Assembly: GCA_031426455.1 (NCBI GenBank)
Contig: JANPLI010000070.1
Span: 1 to 36,058 of the forward strand
Direction of reading: 5' to 3'
Length of the DNA: 36,058 nucleotides
Source of the DNA: JANNMJ01 sp031426455
GTDB taxonomy: Bacteria; Bacteroidota; Bacteroidia; Cytophagales; Hymenobacteraceae
Part shown: positions 6,999 through 15,287 of the stretch, one piece after another
Numbering within the stretch: position 1 is the first letter of the stretch
Layout of the letters: every line of letters starts with the position of its first letter
The notes under the pieces: generated by a model
Databases searched by the model: none
The model's input: only the letters and a program-made list of their open reading frames with translations
Told to the model about the DNA's origin: nothing
Made by a program: the position numbers and the translations under genes

Positions 6999-8501
6999 TC
7001 AGCGGGGCGGGCGGGGGCGGTTTTTCGGCAAGCGGGATCGTACCAGGCCGAGTAGAGCGTCGAGGTCGGGCACGGCGTGGGTACTGAGCAGCAGCCCGCC
7101 GTACACGGCCGTGACCACGGCGCCGCGCGCCACCAGATCAAGCCAGACGTTGGGCAGTACGGGCAAGGCCCAGGCGGCGGCGTAAGCCGTCAGGCCGATG
7201 CCCGCCACCAGCAGCGTCCGGCGGCTGAAGGGCTGCATTCCGAACCACCACCACACGCCGGCCAGTCGGCCACTGTTCACCAGCACCAGCGTGAGCGACG
7301 ACGCCAGCGCGGCCCCCGTGATGCCGTAGCGCGGAATGAACCACCAGCACGTCAGGACCGTGAGCGAGGCCAGGGCGAGGTTGAAAAACAGGTCCCACCG
7401 GAAGCGCGACGACGTGAACAGGATCATTCCGTTGATGCCGGTGGCCATATCGAAAAGCCGGCCCAGGCCCATCAGCAGCAGCACGAGGCGGCCCTTTTCG
7501 TAGCCGGCCGGCAGGAGCCGGAAAATATTGTCGGCATTGACCCAGATGCCCGCCAGCAGGTAGCCGCCGGTGGCCAGGTTCAGCAGCGAGACGCGGCGGT
7601 AGAGGTCGAGAAGTTTGTCGGGGCGGTTTTCGGCCCAGAAATCGGATACTTGCGGGGCGGCAATCTTGTAGAGCGAGCGGCCCGGAATCAGCAGAACCGA
7701 CGTGATGAAGAAGGCCGTCGTGTAAACCGCCACCTGCGCGTCGGAGCCGTAGCGTAGAATCAACAGCGAGTCGATAGTGGCGATAATGGTGTTCGAGAGA
7801 TTCGCCAGCACGGCGTAGAGGCCGTAGCGAATGATTTCCCGCGCCCGTCCGCCCGGCCGGAACAGGCGCCAGTCGGGCCACCAGAAAAGCTGGCCCAGCC
7901 ACGCCGCGTACACCAGCAGCCCCACCGCCGCCAGCGAATTGACGGCCACGAAAAGGCCCACGAATACGTCGAAGGAGATGCCGCCGAATGCGTACAGCAG
8001 CACGCAGCCGGCAGTGCCGAAGCGCAGCAGCACGTCCTGAATCAGGCTGGAAACCACCGTCTTGTAGAGCGAGCGGAGGTAGGCGTCGAAGAGATTGTAG
8101 AGCAGCGTGAAGAGCGCCAGCACCCCGAGCCAGTCGTAGTAGCGCGGCAGCAGCACTGAGCGCCCGGCGTAGAACTGCAGCACCTGCGGTTTGAGCCCAT
8201 AAAACAGCAGCAGCGCCACCCCGAAACTGACCAGCGGCACGGCCAGCAGCAACGTCAGAAAGCCGCCGTGGCGGTCGGCTTTGTTGCGAAAGACCGGGAA
8301 GAAGCGCGCCGTGGCGTTTTGCAGGCCCAGCCCCGCCGGAATGGCAATCAGCGCGGCCACTTGTAGCAGCAGCCGCGTGAGGCCCAGCTCGGCCTTGCTC
8401 AAAAAATGGGTGAACAAAAAGATGTTGTTGGCAAAGCCGACGGCCACGCCGGCATACGCAATCAGCGTGTTCTGCAAGCCTTGCCGGCGGACGATGCCCA
8501 A
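6999..8501 (-). CDS. Wzx-type polysaccharide flippase (MOP superfamily)
   Basis: 500 residues with about 12-14 hydrophobic segments and no soluble domain. Family-like features are the start GIVRRQGLQNTLIAYAGVAVGF, the ARFFPVFRNK motif in the loop after the second helix pair, and a C-terminal half ending in a basic tail. Such proteins move lipid-linked sugar repeats across the inner membrane. I chose the TTG at 8501, because the protein then begins MGIVRRQG as in related flippases; an upstream TTG at 8537 would lie inside a GACCTTTG -7-like element (8535-8542) and would add residues encoded by an 8-bp tandem repeat. The deacetylase gene ends just upstream, so the two may be co-transcribed. Confidence 0.85.
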   Translation of the reverse strand: MGIVRRQGLQNTLIAYAGVAVGFANNIFLFTHFLSKAELGLTRLLLQVAALIAIPAGLGLQNATARFFPVFRNKADRHGGFLTLLLAVPLVSFGVALLLFYGLKPQVLQFYAGRSVLLPRYYDWLGVLALFTLLYNLFDAYLRSLYKTVVSSLIQDVLLRFGTAGCVLLYAFGGISFDVFVGLFVAVNSLAAVGLLVYAAWLGQLFWWPDWRLFRPGGRAREIIRYGLYAVLANLSNTIIATIDSLLILRYGSDAQVAVYTTAFFITSVLLIPGRSLYKIAAPQVSDFWAENRPDKLLDLYRRVSLLNLATGGYLLAGIWVNADNIFRLLPAGYEKGRLVLLLMGLGRLFDMATGINGMILFTSSRFRWDLFFNLALASLTVLTCWWFIPRYGITGAALASSLTLVLVNSGRLAGVWWWFGMQPFSRRTLLVAGIGLTAYAAAWALPVLPNVWLDLVARGAVVTAVYGGLLLSTHAVPDLDALLGLVRSRLPKNRPRPPR

Positions 8502-8507
8502 GCGGAG

Positions 8508-8528
8508 GGTGGTGAGGTGGTGAGGTGG
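8508..8528. repeat. 8-bp direct repeat (2.6 copies) before the flippase start
   Basis: TGAGGTGG occurs at 8513-8520 and 8521-8528 and is preceded by a partial copy GGTGG. A 7-bp inverted repeat (AAGGTCG at 8537-8543 and its complement at 8550-8556) lies next to it, so the whole 57-base gap between deacetylase and flippase genes is repetitive. Confidence 0.7.
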
Positions 8529-8558
8529 TGCGTGCAAAGGTCGGCACGGCGACCTTCG

Positions 8559-9794
8559 CTACGGACGTCTTACGGCTGCCAGCACGGCGCGGAAGGTGGC
8601 TTCGCCGATGCGGGTTTCCCAGGGCACGAGGTACTCGTTGTGCCACAGGATTTCCAGCGTCCCGCCCAGGCGGCGGACGTGCGCGGCCAGCCCCGCCGCC
8701 ACGGCCGGAATGTCGGCGGCGGGCGTGGGCTGATAGGCCGGGTTCACGAACGTCACGTCCATCAGGTGCAGCGGCCGGGCCACGACGGGGTTTGCCAACG
8801 GCGCGGCGCTGCTGAAATCGAAGAGCGCGAACGCCCGCGCCGTGCCGTGGCGGAAGCCCGCGCGTTCGGCAAAGCCGAGCGTGGTATCGGTCCGGGCGCC
8901 CGCCGCTGCCAGCACGGCGGGGGTGCGAGCAGGGTCGAAGCGCAGGTAGTGAAACCGCACGGGCGCGCCGCCGACGCCCAGCTTGCCCAACTCGGTCCGG
9001 AGTTGGGCGGCATCGTCGGAACTTCCGAAGGAGCCGTGCAGGCCGATTTCGGCCCCAAAATCGGCTCTTAGCTGCTGGATGCGAGCCTGAACGGTGGGCG
9101 TCGCCAGGTCGTAATCGGCGTTCGGGCCGAGGGAGTGGTGGCCTTGGGCGCCCAGAAAATAAAAGGTCGAGCGCCCGCCCGTGGCCTGCTGCACCAGTTG
9201 GGCGACGGCCATCAGGTTGTCGAAGGGGTCGGGGCGCAGGCCGAGCAGTCGCCCGACGGCCGCGCGGCCGTGGCCCCGACGTAGGGCCGCGCGCCAGCCG
9301 GTCAGCAGGTGGTCCACGTCGTGGGAGACGCGCAGATTCAGGCCCGGTGCCCGCAGCGTCAGTTGGAGTTGGTGTTGGGTGGTCAGGGCATCGGTCAGGG
9401 CGGCAGTCAGGTAGTCGGCCACGGGCACGGCCACGCAACCCAGCGCGGCCTGTATACTGGCCGCGAACGGAAAGCGCCCCTTCCCATCGCGTGCGGCCGA
9501 ATACACTTCCTGCCAGCCACTGAGCCAGAAGAAAATCGACGAAACCAGGTCGCCGCCGAAAAACACGGGCACGGGCTGCCCCAGCACGGTGAGGGTGGCC
9601 GTTTGCGCGGGGGCCGGGTGCGCGGCGGTGGCGGCAAAAAACGCGTCGGCAGCGGGCGTGGCGGGTGGTAGCCAGGCCGCGTCGGCATCCGGCGGCACGC
9701 CCTGAAAGTGGCGGCGCAGGTGCGCCAGCACGTAGGCCGCCCGGACAGCAGCGTTAGCGACGGCGGTAGCAGCGAAAACAGGGGCGGCAGGCAT
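8559..9794 (-). CDS. Polysaccharide deacetylase family protein
   Basis: 411 residues from the ATG at 9792-9794. The N-terminal third matches the accessory domain common in this subgroup (FGGDLVSSIFFWLSGWQEVY, KGRFPFAAS). The catalytic NodB-like domain begins with RVSHDVDHL at 156-163, which carries the catalytic Asp and metal-binding Asp/His. Further on come STFYFLGAQGHH, EIGLHGSFGS and LEILWHNEYL. Such enzymes remove acetyl groups from amino sugars in surface glycans. It is divergent from a methyltransferase gene with 66 bases between the start codons and lies upstream of the flippase, both fitting a glycan pathway. The substrate is unknown. Confidence 0.85.
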   Translation of the reverse strand: MPAAPVFAATAVANAAVRAAYVLAHLRRHFQGVPPDADAAWLPPATPAADAFFAATAAHPAPAQTATLTVLGQPVPVFFGGDLVSSIFFWLSGWQEVYSAARDGKGRFPFAASIQAALGCVAVPVADYLTAALTDALTTQHQLQLTLRAPGLNLRVSHDVDHLLTGWRAALRRGHGRAAVGRLLGLRPDPFDNLMAVAQLVQQATGGRSTFYFLGAQGHHSLGPNADYDLATPTVQARIQQLRADFGAEIGLHGSFGSSDDAAQLRTELGKLGVGGAPVRFHYLRFDPARTPAVLAAAGARTDTTLGFAERAGFRHGTARAFALFDFSSAAPLANPVVARPLHLMDVTFVNPAYQPTPAADIPAVAAGLAAHVRRLGGTLEILWHNEYLVPWETRIGEATFRAVLAAVRRP

Positions 9795-9860
9795 CGGGGC
9801 CGTAATTTCGCCCGCCCGTCCCGTTCGGGCGCGGGTTCGCGCCGTGGGGGCGCCTCACCG

Positions 9861-10826
9861 ATGCCCGTTTCCCGTACCTGCGACCTCTGCGGTAGTGCCG
9901 ATTTCAAGCGCCTGCCTTTCTACTACGACTTCGAGGGCGCCCATTTGCAGGGCACCGGCTGCCGCGCCTGCGGCCTGATGTTTCTGGACCCGCTGCCCAC
10001 GCCCGCGCAGTTGGAGCGCCTCTACGGCAAGGAATATTTCACGGACCGGCCCAATTATAACCGCACCGAAAAGGATCGGAAATTTATCGAGGAAGCCGAT
10101 AAGCTCGACCTGAGCAAGCCCCGCCCCGATAAATTCACCGATTATATGCTCGCCCACTACCCCAACCGCCGGTTTCGATACCTGGAAGTGGGCTGCGGAC
10201 CGGGCTACACGCTCAAAAGCCTTGAAAACCAGGGCTGGGAAGCCCACGGCCTCGAAATCTCGGAGCACGCCGCCGACTTCGCCCGCCGCCACCTGCACCT
10301 GCCCGTCGTGACGGGCAATATCGAGACGACCACCGATTTCCGGGAGAACCAGTTCGACCTCGTGTATATGGGCGATGTGATCGAGCACCTGCTCTCGCCG
10401 TCGGCCACGGTGGCGAAGTTTGCCCGGCTGCTCGAACCCGGCGGGCTGCTGGTGCTGGCGTTGCCGTCGACCCTGAACCTGCCCGCGATGCGCGCCGGGC
10501 TGGGGGCTTACGGCGCGCTGGGCAAGGAGCGGAAGATGGACCTGCCGCCCTACCATCTCTACGAGTTCACGCCGCGCACCATCCGCCGGCTGCTCGAAAA
10601 GCACGGTTTTCAGATCGTGGACCTGAAAAACTCCGTGAAAAAGCCCGCCCAGATTCGCCTCGGCGGTTCGCCGCTGGAACAGGTGGGGAAGTTGGTGGGC
10701 CAGTACCCGACCTACTACCTCAATCAGCTCACCGGCGGCTTCGGTGACCGCCTCTTCGTGGTGGCTGCCAACGGTAAGGCCGCGAGTCATCGGTCCAGTG
10801 ATTGGCTTGCAGCTTGCAGCTTATAG
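9861..10826 (+). CDS. Class I SAM-dependent methyltransferase with N-terminal Zn ribbon
   Basis: 321 residues from the ATG at 9861. Four cysteines in two pairs (Cys7/Cys10 and Cys34/Cys37) form a zinc-ribbon-like head seen in many sugar or exopolysaccharide methyltransferases. The SAM site YLEVGCGPGYTL is at 107-118, followed by the acidic ribose-binding strand (AHGLEIS), the motif FDLVYMGDVIEHL, and PGGLLVLALPS. The last residues (WLAACSL) and the TAG stop codon are encoded by a 7-bp repeat array at 10805-10839, so the natural C-terminus may have been altered by the repeat. Context next to a deacetylase and flippase suggests a surface-glycan substrate. Confidence 0.85.
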   Translation: MPVSRTCDLCGSADFKRLPFYYDFEGAHLQGTGCRACGLMFLDPLPTPAQLERLYGKEYFTDRPNYNRTEKDRKFIEEADKLDLSKPRPDKFTDYMLAHYPNRRFRYLEVGCGPGYTLKSLENQGWEAHGLEISEHAADFARRHLHLPVVTGNIETTTDFRENQFDLVYMGDVIEHLLSPSATVAKFARLLEPGGLLVLALPSTLNLPAMRAGLGAYGALGKERKMDLPPYHLYEFTPRTIRRLLEKHGFQIVDLKNSVKKPAQIRLGGSPLEQVGKLVGQYPTYYLNQLTGGFGDRLFVVAANGKAASHRSSDWLAACSL

Positions 10827-10839
10827 CTGACCGCTTAAA
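10805..10839. repeat. Array of five 7-bp units (GCTNNNN), opposite orientation to 6853-6894
   Basis: Units GCTTGCA, GCTTGCA, GCTTATA, GCTGACC, GCTTAAA follow in register. Read on the minus strand they are TTTAAGC, GGTCAGC, TATAAGC, TGCAAGC, TGCAAGC, the same NNNARGC pattern as the array at 6853. The array overlaps the end of the methyltransferase gene, including its stop codon, and stops just before the end of the converging gene at 10844. Confidence 0.75.
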
Positions 10840-10843
10840 GCAG

Positions 10844-12313
10844 TTATTTCAGCACGATTCGGTTCAGATTCAGGGTGTTGGACTTCTTGGCTGGGCGGCT
10901 GACGGCCAGCACCGTGCGCGCATCAAGCCAAGCGGTGAAGTCTTTGACATAGCTCACGGGCTGGCTCGTGGTGACGTTCAGGCCCAGGGCGCGCACGGGC
11001 AGCGGTTTGCCGGTCAGGGCCGAAAAAGGGTGGTCGTAAAGATCGGCTTTTTTATTGAGCGTTTCCAGCGTCAGCAGGTGAATCGTGGTGCCCTGCACCT
11101 GCGCCTTGTAGCCGATACCGGCGTAGCCTTCTTCGGCGGGCGCTTGCTGGTTTTTCCAGAGGACGCCGTGCCAGGTGGGCGCCGAAAACTCGTTGTAACC
11201 GAAGAGCAGCACTTCTTTGGCGTAGTGGGGCGACTTTTCGCCTTCCTCTTCCTTGCGCTCGGCCACCACTACGACCTGCTTCTCCGCCGTCAGCAGTACG
11301 TCGGACAAGTACGTGTCGGCGAGGCGCTTCGGGGCGGTGGCTTGGTGCTTGGCGGCGTCGGTTTCCAGCTCTTTCAGGTAAGCGGGCGTGAAGCGGAATT
11401 CGTCGGCGAAGCGCATATCGTTGGCGGCAAAATCGTACTTCACCACCTTGAGCGAGTGGTAGTCGCCGGATTCCTCATCCATACAGATGGCAGCGGCGTA
11501 GAGCGCGCCGGCCTCGTCGAAACGGTAGGCGGTATCGAAGATATACACCTTGTGGCCCCCGTAAGTACCGCCGATGGGCACCCCCAGCACCTGGGCATCA
11601 GTGCCTTTGGCAGGGTAACGGCGGACGGTGAGCTGAATGCCACCGTCCGTGATCAGGCCCACCACCACATCGCCGGCGTTCGATATGCGAACTGTCACCG
11701 ACGGCCCCGCGCCGGCGCCTTGCAGGTCCACCGGAAAGCGGTTCTGCTCCTGAAAAGCGTTGTCGAACGTCACCACATCGAGGCTGCTGATCTGAGTTTG
11801 GCGCAGGTTGGTTCGGAACGCCACCACGCGGGTGCCGTCGTCGGAAAGGCTGGCGTAGAGGCGCCGACCGCGCGTACCGCCCAGCAGCTCGCGGCGCGAC
11901 GTGGCCTGGCCCGTGCCCACGGCAATCCGGTAGCCGTAAAGGGCTTGGGTGCCGGCCACGGGGTCGGCCTGGTAAGTCAGGATCGTGGCCGATTCCGGCG
12001 TCGTGGCAAACGCGTCGATGCCTTCGCCGGGGGCCAGGGTCAGGGGGCAGGCCCAGTTTTTTTTCATTTCGGCGCCCGCGTAGCGTTCTACCACGTACTG
12101 CGTGGCCGACTGCCGGGTGAGCAGCAGAAACGCGCCTCCGGCCAGCGGCAGCAGCTTGTTCGGCACCCGCTCGGCGTAGGGGTCGGCGGTGGCGTCGGGC
12201 ACGTAGGAAAAGGGTGTCGACTTGACCTTGACCTGGGCCACGACGGGCGCCGCCAGCCCGATCAGACACAAAAAAACGGCGAGCGAACGCGAGGTGGGAA
12301 GGAGAGAAATCAC
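10844..12313 (-). CDS. Secreted protein of unknown function, probable beta-propeller-like
   Basis: From the GTG at 12311-12313 the product has 489 residues and begins with a clear signal peptide (SLAVFLCLIGLAAPVVAQ, cut after AQ). A TTG at 12373 would extend it by 20 residues, but that codon lies in GATATTTG (12371-12378), which is 7/8 to the -7 promoter element, so the shorter form is favoured. The mature part shows repeated short strand-turn patterns (LYASLSDDGTRVVAFR, RISNAGDVVVGLITDGG, AICMDEESGDYHSLKVVKYD) suggesting a propeller-like fold. No sorting domain or catalytic motif is seen. It converges on the methyltransferase gene with 17 bases between. Confidence 0.75.
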   Translation of the reverse strand: MISLLPTSRSLAVFLCLIGLAAPVVAQVKVKSTPFSYVPDATADPYAERVPNKLLPLAGGAFLLLTRQSATQYVVERYAGAEMKKNWACPLTLAPGEGIDAFATTPESATILTYQADPVAGTQALYGYRIAVGTGQATSRRELLGGTRGRRLYASLSDDGTRVVAFRTNLRQTQISSLDVVTFDNAFQEQNRFPVDLQGAGAGPSVTVRISNAGDVVVGLITDGGIQLTVRRYPAKGTDAQVLGVPIGGTYGGHKVYIFDTAYRFDEAGALYAAAICMDEESGDYHSLKVVKYDFAANDMRFADEFRFTPAYLKELETDAAKHQATAPKRLADTYLSDVLLTAEKQVVVVAERKEEEGEKSPHYAKEVLLFGYNEFSAPTWHGVLWKNQQAPAEEGYAGIGYKAQVQGTTIHLLTLETLNKKADLYDHPFSALTGKPLPVRALGLNVTTSQPVSYVKDFTAWLDARTVLAVSRPAKKSNTLNLNRIVLK

Positions 12314-12490
12314 CGGAAAGAGAAAAAACTGAATCAAAAAAAGGGCGACCGACGAAAGGGCGCGCGCCCGCAAATATCCGCCCGGCAGCGGCTGCAGGCC
12401 CCTGTTTCGGTTGCCGGCGCGCCAACCGTCGTGGGGTCAGGTAACGAAAAGATAATGAATCGGCCGTAACATCAACAGGGGCAGACGCCG

Positions 12491-12498
12491 TACGTTTG
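12491..12498 (+). promoter_or_regulatory. Exact -7 element TACGTTTG
   Basis: TACGTTTG matches TAnnTTTG at every fixed position. No convincing -33 TTG lies upstream. It is in the 310-base gap between the secreted-protein gene and the small gene at 12624; apart from this and the element at 12525-12553 I see nothing else in the gap. Confidence 0.35.
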
Positions 12499-12524
12499 CG
12501 CGGCAATGCGGCGGGTGGCGGCAT

Positions 12525-12553
12525 TTGCCCTGTCGATATTGGTTGTACTTTTG
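12525..12553 (+). promoter_or_regulatory. Bacteroidota-type promoter (TTG, 18-base spacer, TACTTTTG)
   Basis: TTG at 12525-12527 and TACTTTTG at 12546-12553, an exact match to the -7 consensus. Transcription would start near 12560, about 65 bases before the small gene at 12624. Confidence 0.5.
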
Positions 12554-12623
12554 CGCCTCTTCGCCTGCTGGCGCGCTCCTTCCTGCCGGGTTACTTCCTC
12601 AGCCACCCCATTTTATATGAACA

Positions 12624-12854
12624 ATGAATTTACTGAACACCCTTCGCGTAGGACTGCTGTTGTTGATGATTCTGGCGGGCCGCGCCGCGCGTGATGCCGA
12701 ACAGGCAGGCAAGCGCCCCAATCGGCTGCCAGCCAATGTGATAGGTTCTGCCAGAACCCGGCCAGCGACGCCCTTTCGGACAATGAGTGTCCTGAGCGGT
12801 ACCACAGCCACGACCCGCCCCCCGCTTGCGGTTCCGGCTTCGCAGTTGAACTGA
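12624..12854 (+). CDS. Possible small secreted protein (76 residues)
   Basis: The start MNLLNTLRVGLLLLMILAG looks like a signal peptide or single membrane anchor; the rest is Arg/Pro/Thr-rich without a recognisable domain. Support comes from the exact -7 element with a -33 TTG at 12525-12553 pointing at it. Against it, the mature part has little sequence character and could be chance coding in GC-rich DNA. Alternatively the promoter may drive a small RNA or read through to the aminotransferase. Confidence 0.4.
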   Translation: MNLLNTLRVGLLLLMILAGRAARDAEQAGKRPNRLPANVIGSARTRPATPFRTMSVLSGTTATTRPPLAVPASQLN

Positions 12855-12935
12855 GCCCGCCCCGCTTCCGGGCATTCTCGGTTCTGTCCAGCCCCAGCAA
12901 TGGTCACATTTCAGTCGGCCCATCAGGGGTTCCGC

Positions 12936-12943
12936 TAGCTTTG
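12936..12943 (+). promoter_or_regulatory. Exact -7 element TAGCTTTG before the aminotransferase gene
   Basis: TAGCTTTG fits all fixed positions of TAnnTTTG and lies 32 bases before the TTG start at 12976. No clear -33 TTG is seen at the expected distance. Confidence 0.45.
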
Positions 12944-12975
12944 CGTTCGGCTTGCCCTAACGCGCCGCTTCTTCG

Positions 12976-14112
12976 TTGCCGATTCGCCTGCTCGACCTGC
13001 CCGCCCAGCACGCGCCGCTGCGTGCGGAACTCGATGCCGCTTTGGCACGGGTCCTCGACGCGGGCGATTTCATCCAGGGCGCCGAAGTGGGCGCCTTTGC
13101 CGCCGACCTGAGCGCCTACCTCGGCGGCGCGCACGTGGTGCCCTGCGCCAACGGCACTGATGCGCTGACGCTCGCTTTTCTGGCCCTCGGCCTGCACCCC
13201 GGCGACGAGATCATCGTTCCGGCCTTCACCTACGTAGCGACCGCCGAGGCCGCTGCCTTACTTGGGCTGACCGTGGTTCTGGCCGACGTGGACCCGGCTA
13301 CCGGCAATCTTCAGCCAGCCGCCTTGGCGGCTGCCCTCACGCCGCGCACCCGCGCCGTGGTGCCGGTACACCTTTTCGGCCAGTGTGCCGACCTGCGCGG
13401 GCTGCGCGTCGTGCTGGCGGCCCACCCCGACGTAGCCGTCGTAGAAGATACCGCCCAGGCGCTGGGTGCTACCTATGACCTGGGCGCTGGCCAGACCGTT
13501 TTTGCGGGCACGGCCGGCACGGTGGGCACTACGTCGTTCTTTCCATCGAAAAATCTCGGGGCCTTCGGCGACGGTGGCGCCCTGCTGACGACGGATGCCG
13601 CCCTGGCGGCCCGCCTCCGCCAAATCGCCAATCACGGCCAGCCGGCCGGGGTGAAATACCGCCACGAGTGCGTCGGGCTGAACTCGCGCCTCGACACGGT
13701 GCAGGCCGCGCTGCTGCGCGTCAAGCTGCGCCACCTGAATGCCTGGACCACCCGTCGGCAGGCGCTGGCCGCACGCTACGATGCGGCGCTGGTTGGCCTG
13801 CCGGGCATTCGGGTGCCGGCGCGGGCGGCGCATTCGAGCCACGTTTTTCATCAGTACGTCATCCAATTGCCCGACGCCGCCACCCGCGACGGCCTGCGGG
13901 CGCACCTGGCCGCGCGGCAGGTTCCGACGGCCATCTACTACCCTCTGCCGCTGCACTTTCAGCCCGCCTACGGCCATCTGGGCCGGGCCGGACAGTTTCC
14001 GGTCAGTGAGGCCTTGTGCGGGCAGGTGCTGGCGCTGCCCTTGCACCCTACGCTGACGAACGCTGAGGTGGCGACGGTAGCGGACGCCATTGCCGACTTT
14101 TGCGGTTGGTAA
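12976..14112 (+). CDS. DegT/DnrJ/EryC1/StrS-family sugar aminotransferase
   Basis: 378 residues, PLP-dependent fold type I. The start is a TTG (12976), which gives the typical opening IRLLDLPAQHAPLRAELDAAL; no ATG is nearby. Landmarks: FIQGAEVGAFAADLSAYLG, CANGTDAL (55-63), VVEDTAQALG (155-164), and FFPSKNLGAFGDGG with the PLP-binding Lys192. These enzymes transfer an amino group, usually from glutamate, to a keto-sugar nucleotide. The following oxidoreductase gene begins in the same transcript, and the pair resembles WlbA/WlbC- or WbpB/WbpE-type steps that make 3-amino-uronic-acid sugars; the exact product is inference. Confidence 0.88.
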   Translation: MPIRLLDLPAQHAPLRAELDAALARVLDAGDFIQGAEVGAFAADLSAYLGGAHVVPCANGTDALTLAFLALGLHPGDEIIVPAFTYVATAEAAALLGLTVVLADVDPATGNLQPAALAAALTPRTRAVVPVHLFGQCADLRGLRVVLAAHPDVAVVEDTAQALGATYDLGAGQTVFAGTAGTVGTTSFFPSKNLGAFGDGGALLTTDAALAARLRQIANHGQPAGVKYRHECVGLNSRLDTVQAALLRVKLRHLNAWTTRRQALAARYDAALVGLPGIRVPARAAHSSHVFHQYVIQLPDAATRDGLRAHLAARQVPTAIYYPLPLHFQPAYGHLGRAGQFPVSEALCGQVLALPLHPTLTNAEVATVADAIADFCGW

Positions 14113-14150
14113 TGGGCGCCGGGCTGGCTGCCGTCACCTTCTCCGTGCCA

Positions 14151-15197
14151 ATGCTCGCTACTGCGTCTGCTGCTCCCGTTCGTTTCGTCGTTTGCGGGGT
14201 AGGGCATATCGGCCGGCGCCACGCCACGCTGGTGCGCCGCCAGCCGGGGGCCACGCTGGTGGCCCTGGTGGAAACCCGCGCCGAAACCCACGCCGAGCTG
14301 GGGGCCACGTTCGGGGTGCCGGTTTTTCCGTCCCTGGAAGCTTACCTGGCCGCCGGTCCGCCCGCTGACGTGCTGACCGTGGCCACGCCCAATGGCTTGC
14401 ACGCCGCCCAGGCGGTGGCCGGGTTGGGCGCAGGGCTGCACGTCGTCGTCGAAAAACCTTTGGCCACCACCCGCGCCGATGCCGAGGCCATCGTCCACAC
14501 GGCGCTGCAAACCGGTCAGTTGGTCTTTGGCGTGATGCAGAACCGCTATTCGCCGCCCGCCGCTTGGCTGAAGACGCTGGTGGCGAGCGGCGCGCTGGGC
14601 CGGCTGCACCTGGTGCAGTTCAGTTGCCTCTGGAACCGTGATGCCCGCTACTACACGCCTGGCCACTGGCACGGCACCCGCGCCCTGGACGGTGGGACAC
14701 TCTTCACCCAGTTCTCGCACTTCGTGGACCTGCTCTACTGGGTTTTTGGCGATGTGGCCCGCATTCAGAGCCGGTTCTACGATTTCAACCACGCCACGCT
14801 GACTGAATTCGAGGATTCCGGCCTGATTCAGTTCGAGCTGACGCAGCACCCCGGCGCGGCGGGCACGTTTCAGTACAGCACCGCCGCCTGGGACCGCAAC
14901 CTCGAATCGACCATCACCGTGCTGGCCGAGCGCGGCACCGTCAAGCTCGGCGGGCAATACCTCGACCAGGTGGAAGTCTGCCACGTGGCGAATTACGAGC
15001 GGCCCGTGCTGCCGCCCACCAACCCCGCCAACGACTATGGCCCGTATCAAGGCTCGGCCGCCAACCACGTGCAGGTGATTGAAAACGTGGTCGATACACT
15101 ACTGCGCCGCACGCACGCCACCACCAACGCGCTGGAAGGACTGAAAGTGGTCGATATCATCGAGCGGATGTACGCGGCGGGCGTCGCGCCGCTTTAG
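14151..15197 (+). CDS. Gfo/Idh/MocA-family sugar-nucleotide dehydrogenase (WlbA-like)
   Basis: 348 residues from the ATG at 14151; an ATG at 14112 would overlap the end of the aminotransferase stop codon and add 13 residues before the nucleotide-binding strand. The Rossmann motif CGVGHIGRRH is at 15-24, the family EKP motif at 101-103, and VMQNRYSPPAAWLK, RDARYYTPGHWHGTRALDGG and QFSHFVDLLYWVFG follow as in UDP-N-acetylglucosaminuronate 3-dehydrogenases. It would supply the 3-keto sugar that the adjacent aminotransferase uses. Function by motif and context; substrate untested. Confidence 0.85.
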   Translation: MLATASAAPVRFVVCGVGHIGRRHATLVRRQPGATLVALVETRAETHAELGATFGVPVFPSLEAYLAAGPPADVLTVATPNGLHAAQAVAGLGAGLHVVVEKPLATTRADAEAIVHTALQTGQLVFGVMQNRYSPPAAWLKTLVASGALGRLHLVQFSCLWNRDARYYTPGHWHGTRALDGGTLFTQFSHFVDLLYWVFGDVARIQSRFYDFNHATLTEFEDSGLIQFELTQHPGAAGTFQYSTAAWDRNLESTITVLAERGTVKLGGQYLDQVEVCHVANYERPVLPPTNPANDYGPYQGSAANHVQVIENVVDTLLRRTHATTNALEGLKVVDIIERMYAAGVAPL

Positions 15198-15287
15198 GCC
15201 CGCCCCAGCGCACTCCAGCCTGCGCACCAGGTAGGGTATCGGGAACCTCGGCGGGGCCGGCGGGCTTCGGCTTTTGTGTTATTTTTT

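Noticed and set aside
7138..9438. 766-codon open frame on the minus strand
   Set aside because: It runs through the well-supported flippase and deacetylase genes in another frame; its sequence is Arg/Pro/Ala-rich without domain character, a by-product of high third-position GC.
9708..9860. Upstream extension of the methyltransferase frame
   Set aside because: It overlaps the start of the divergent deacetylase gene; the Zn-ribbon begins directly after the ATG at 9861.
10802..12469. 555-codon open frame on the plus strand opposite the secreted-protein gene
   Set aside because: The minus-strand frame has a signal peptide and promoter element; the plus-strand product is low-complexity His/Gln/Arg-rich.
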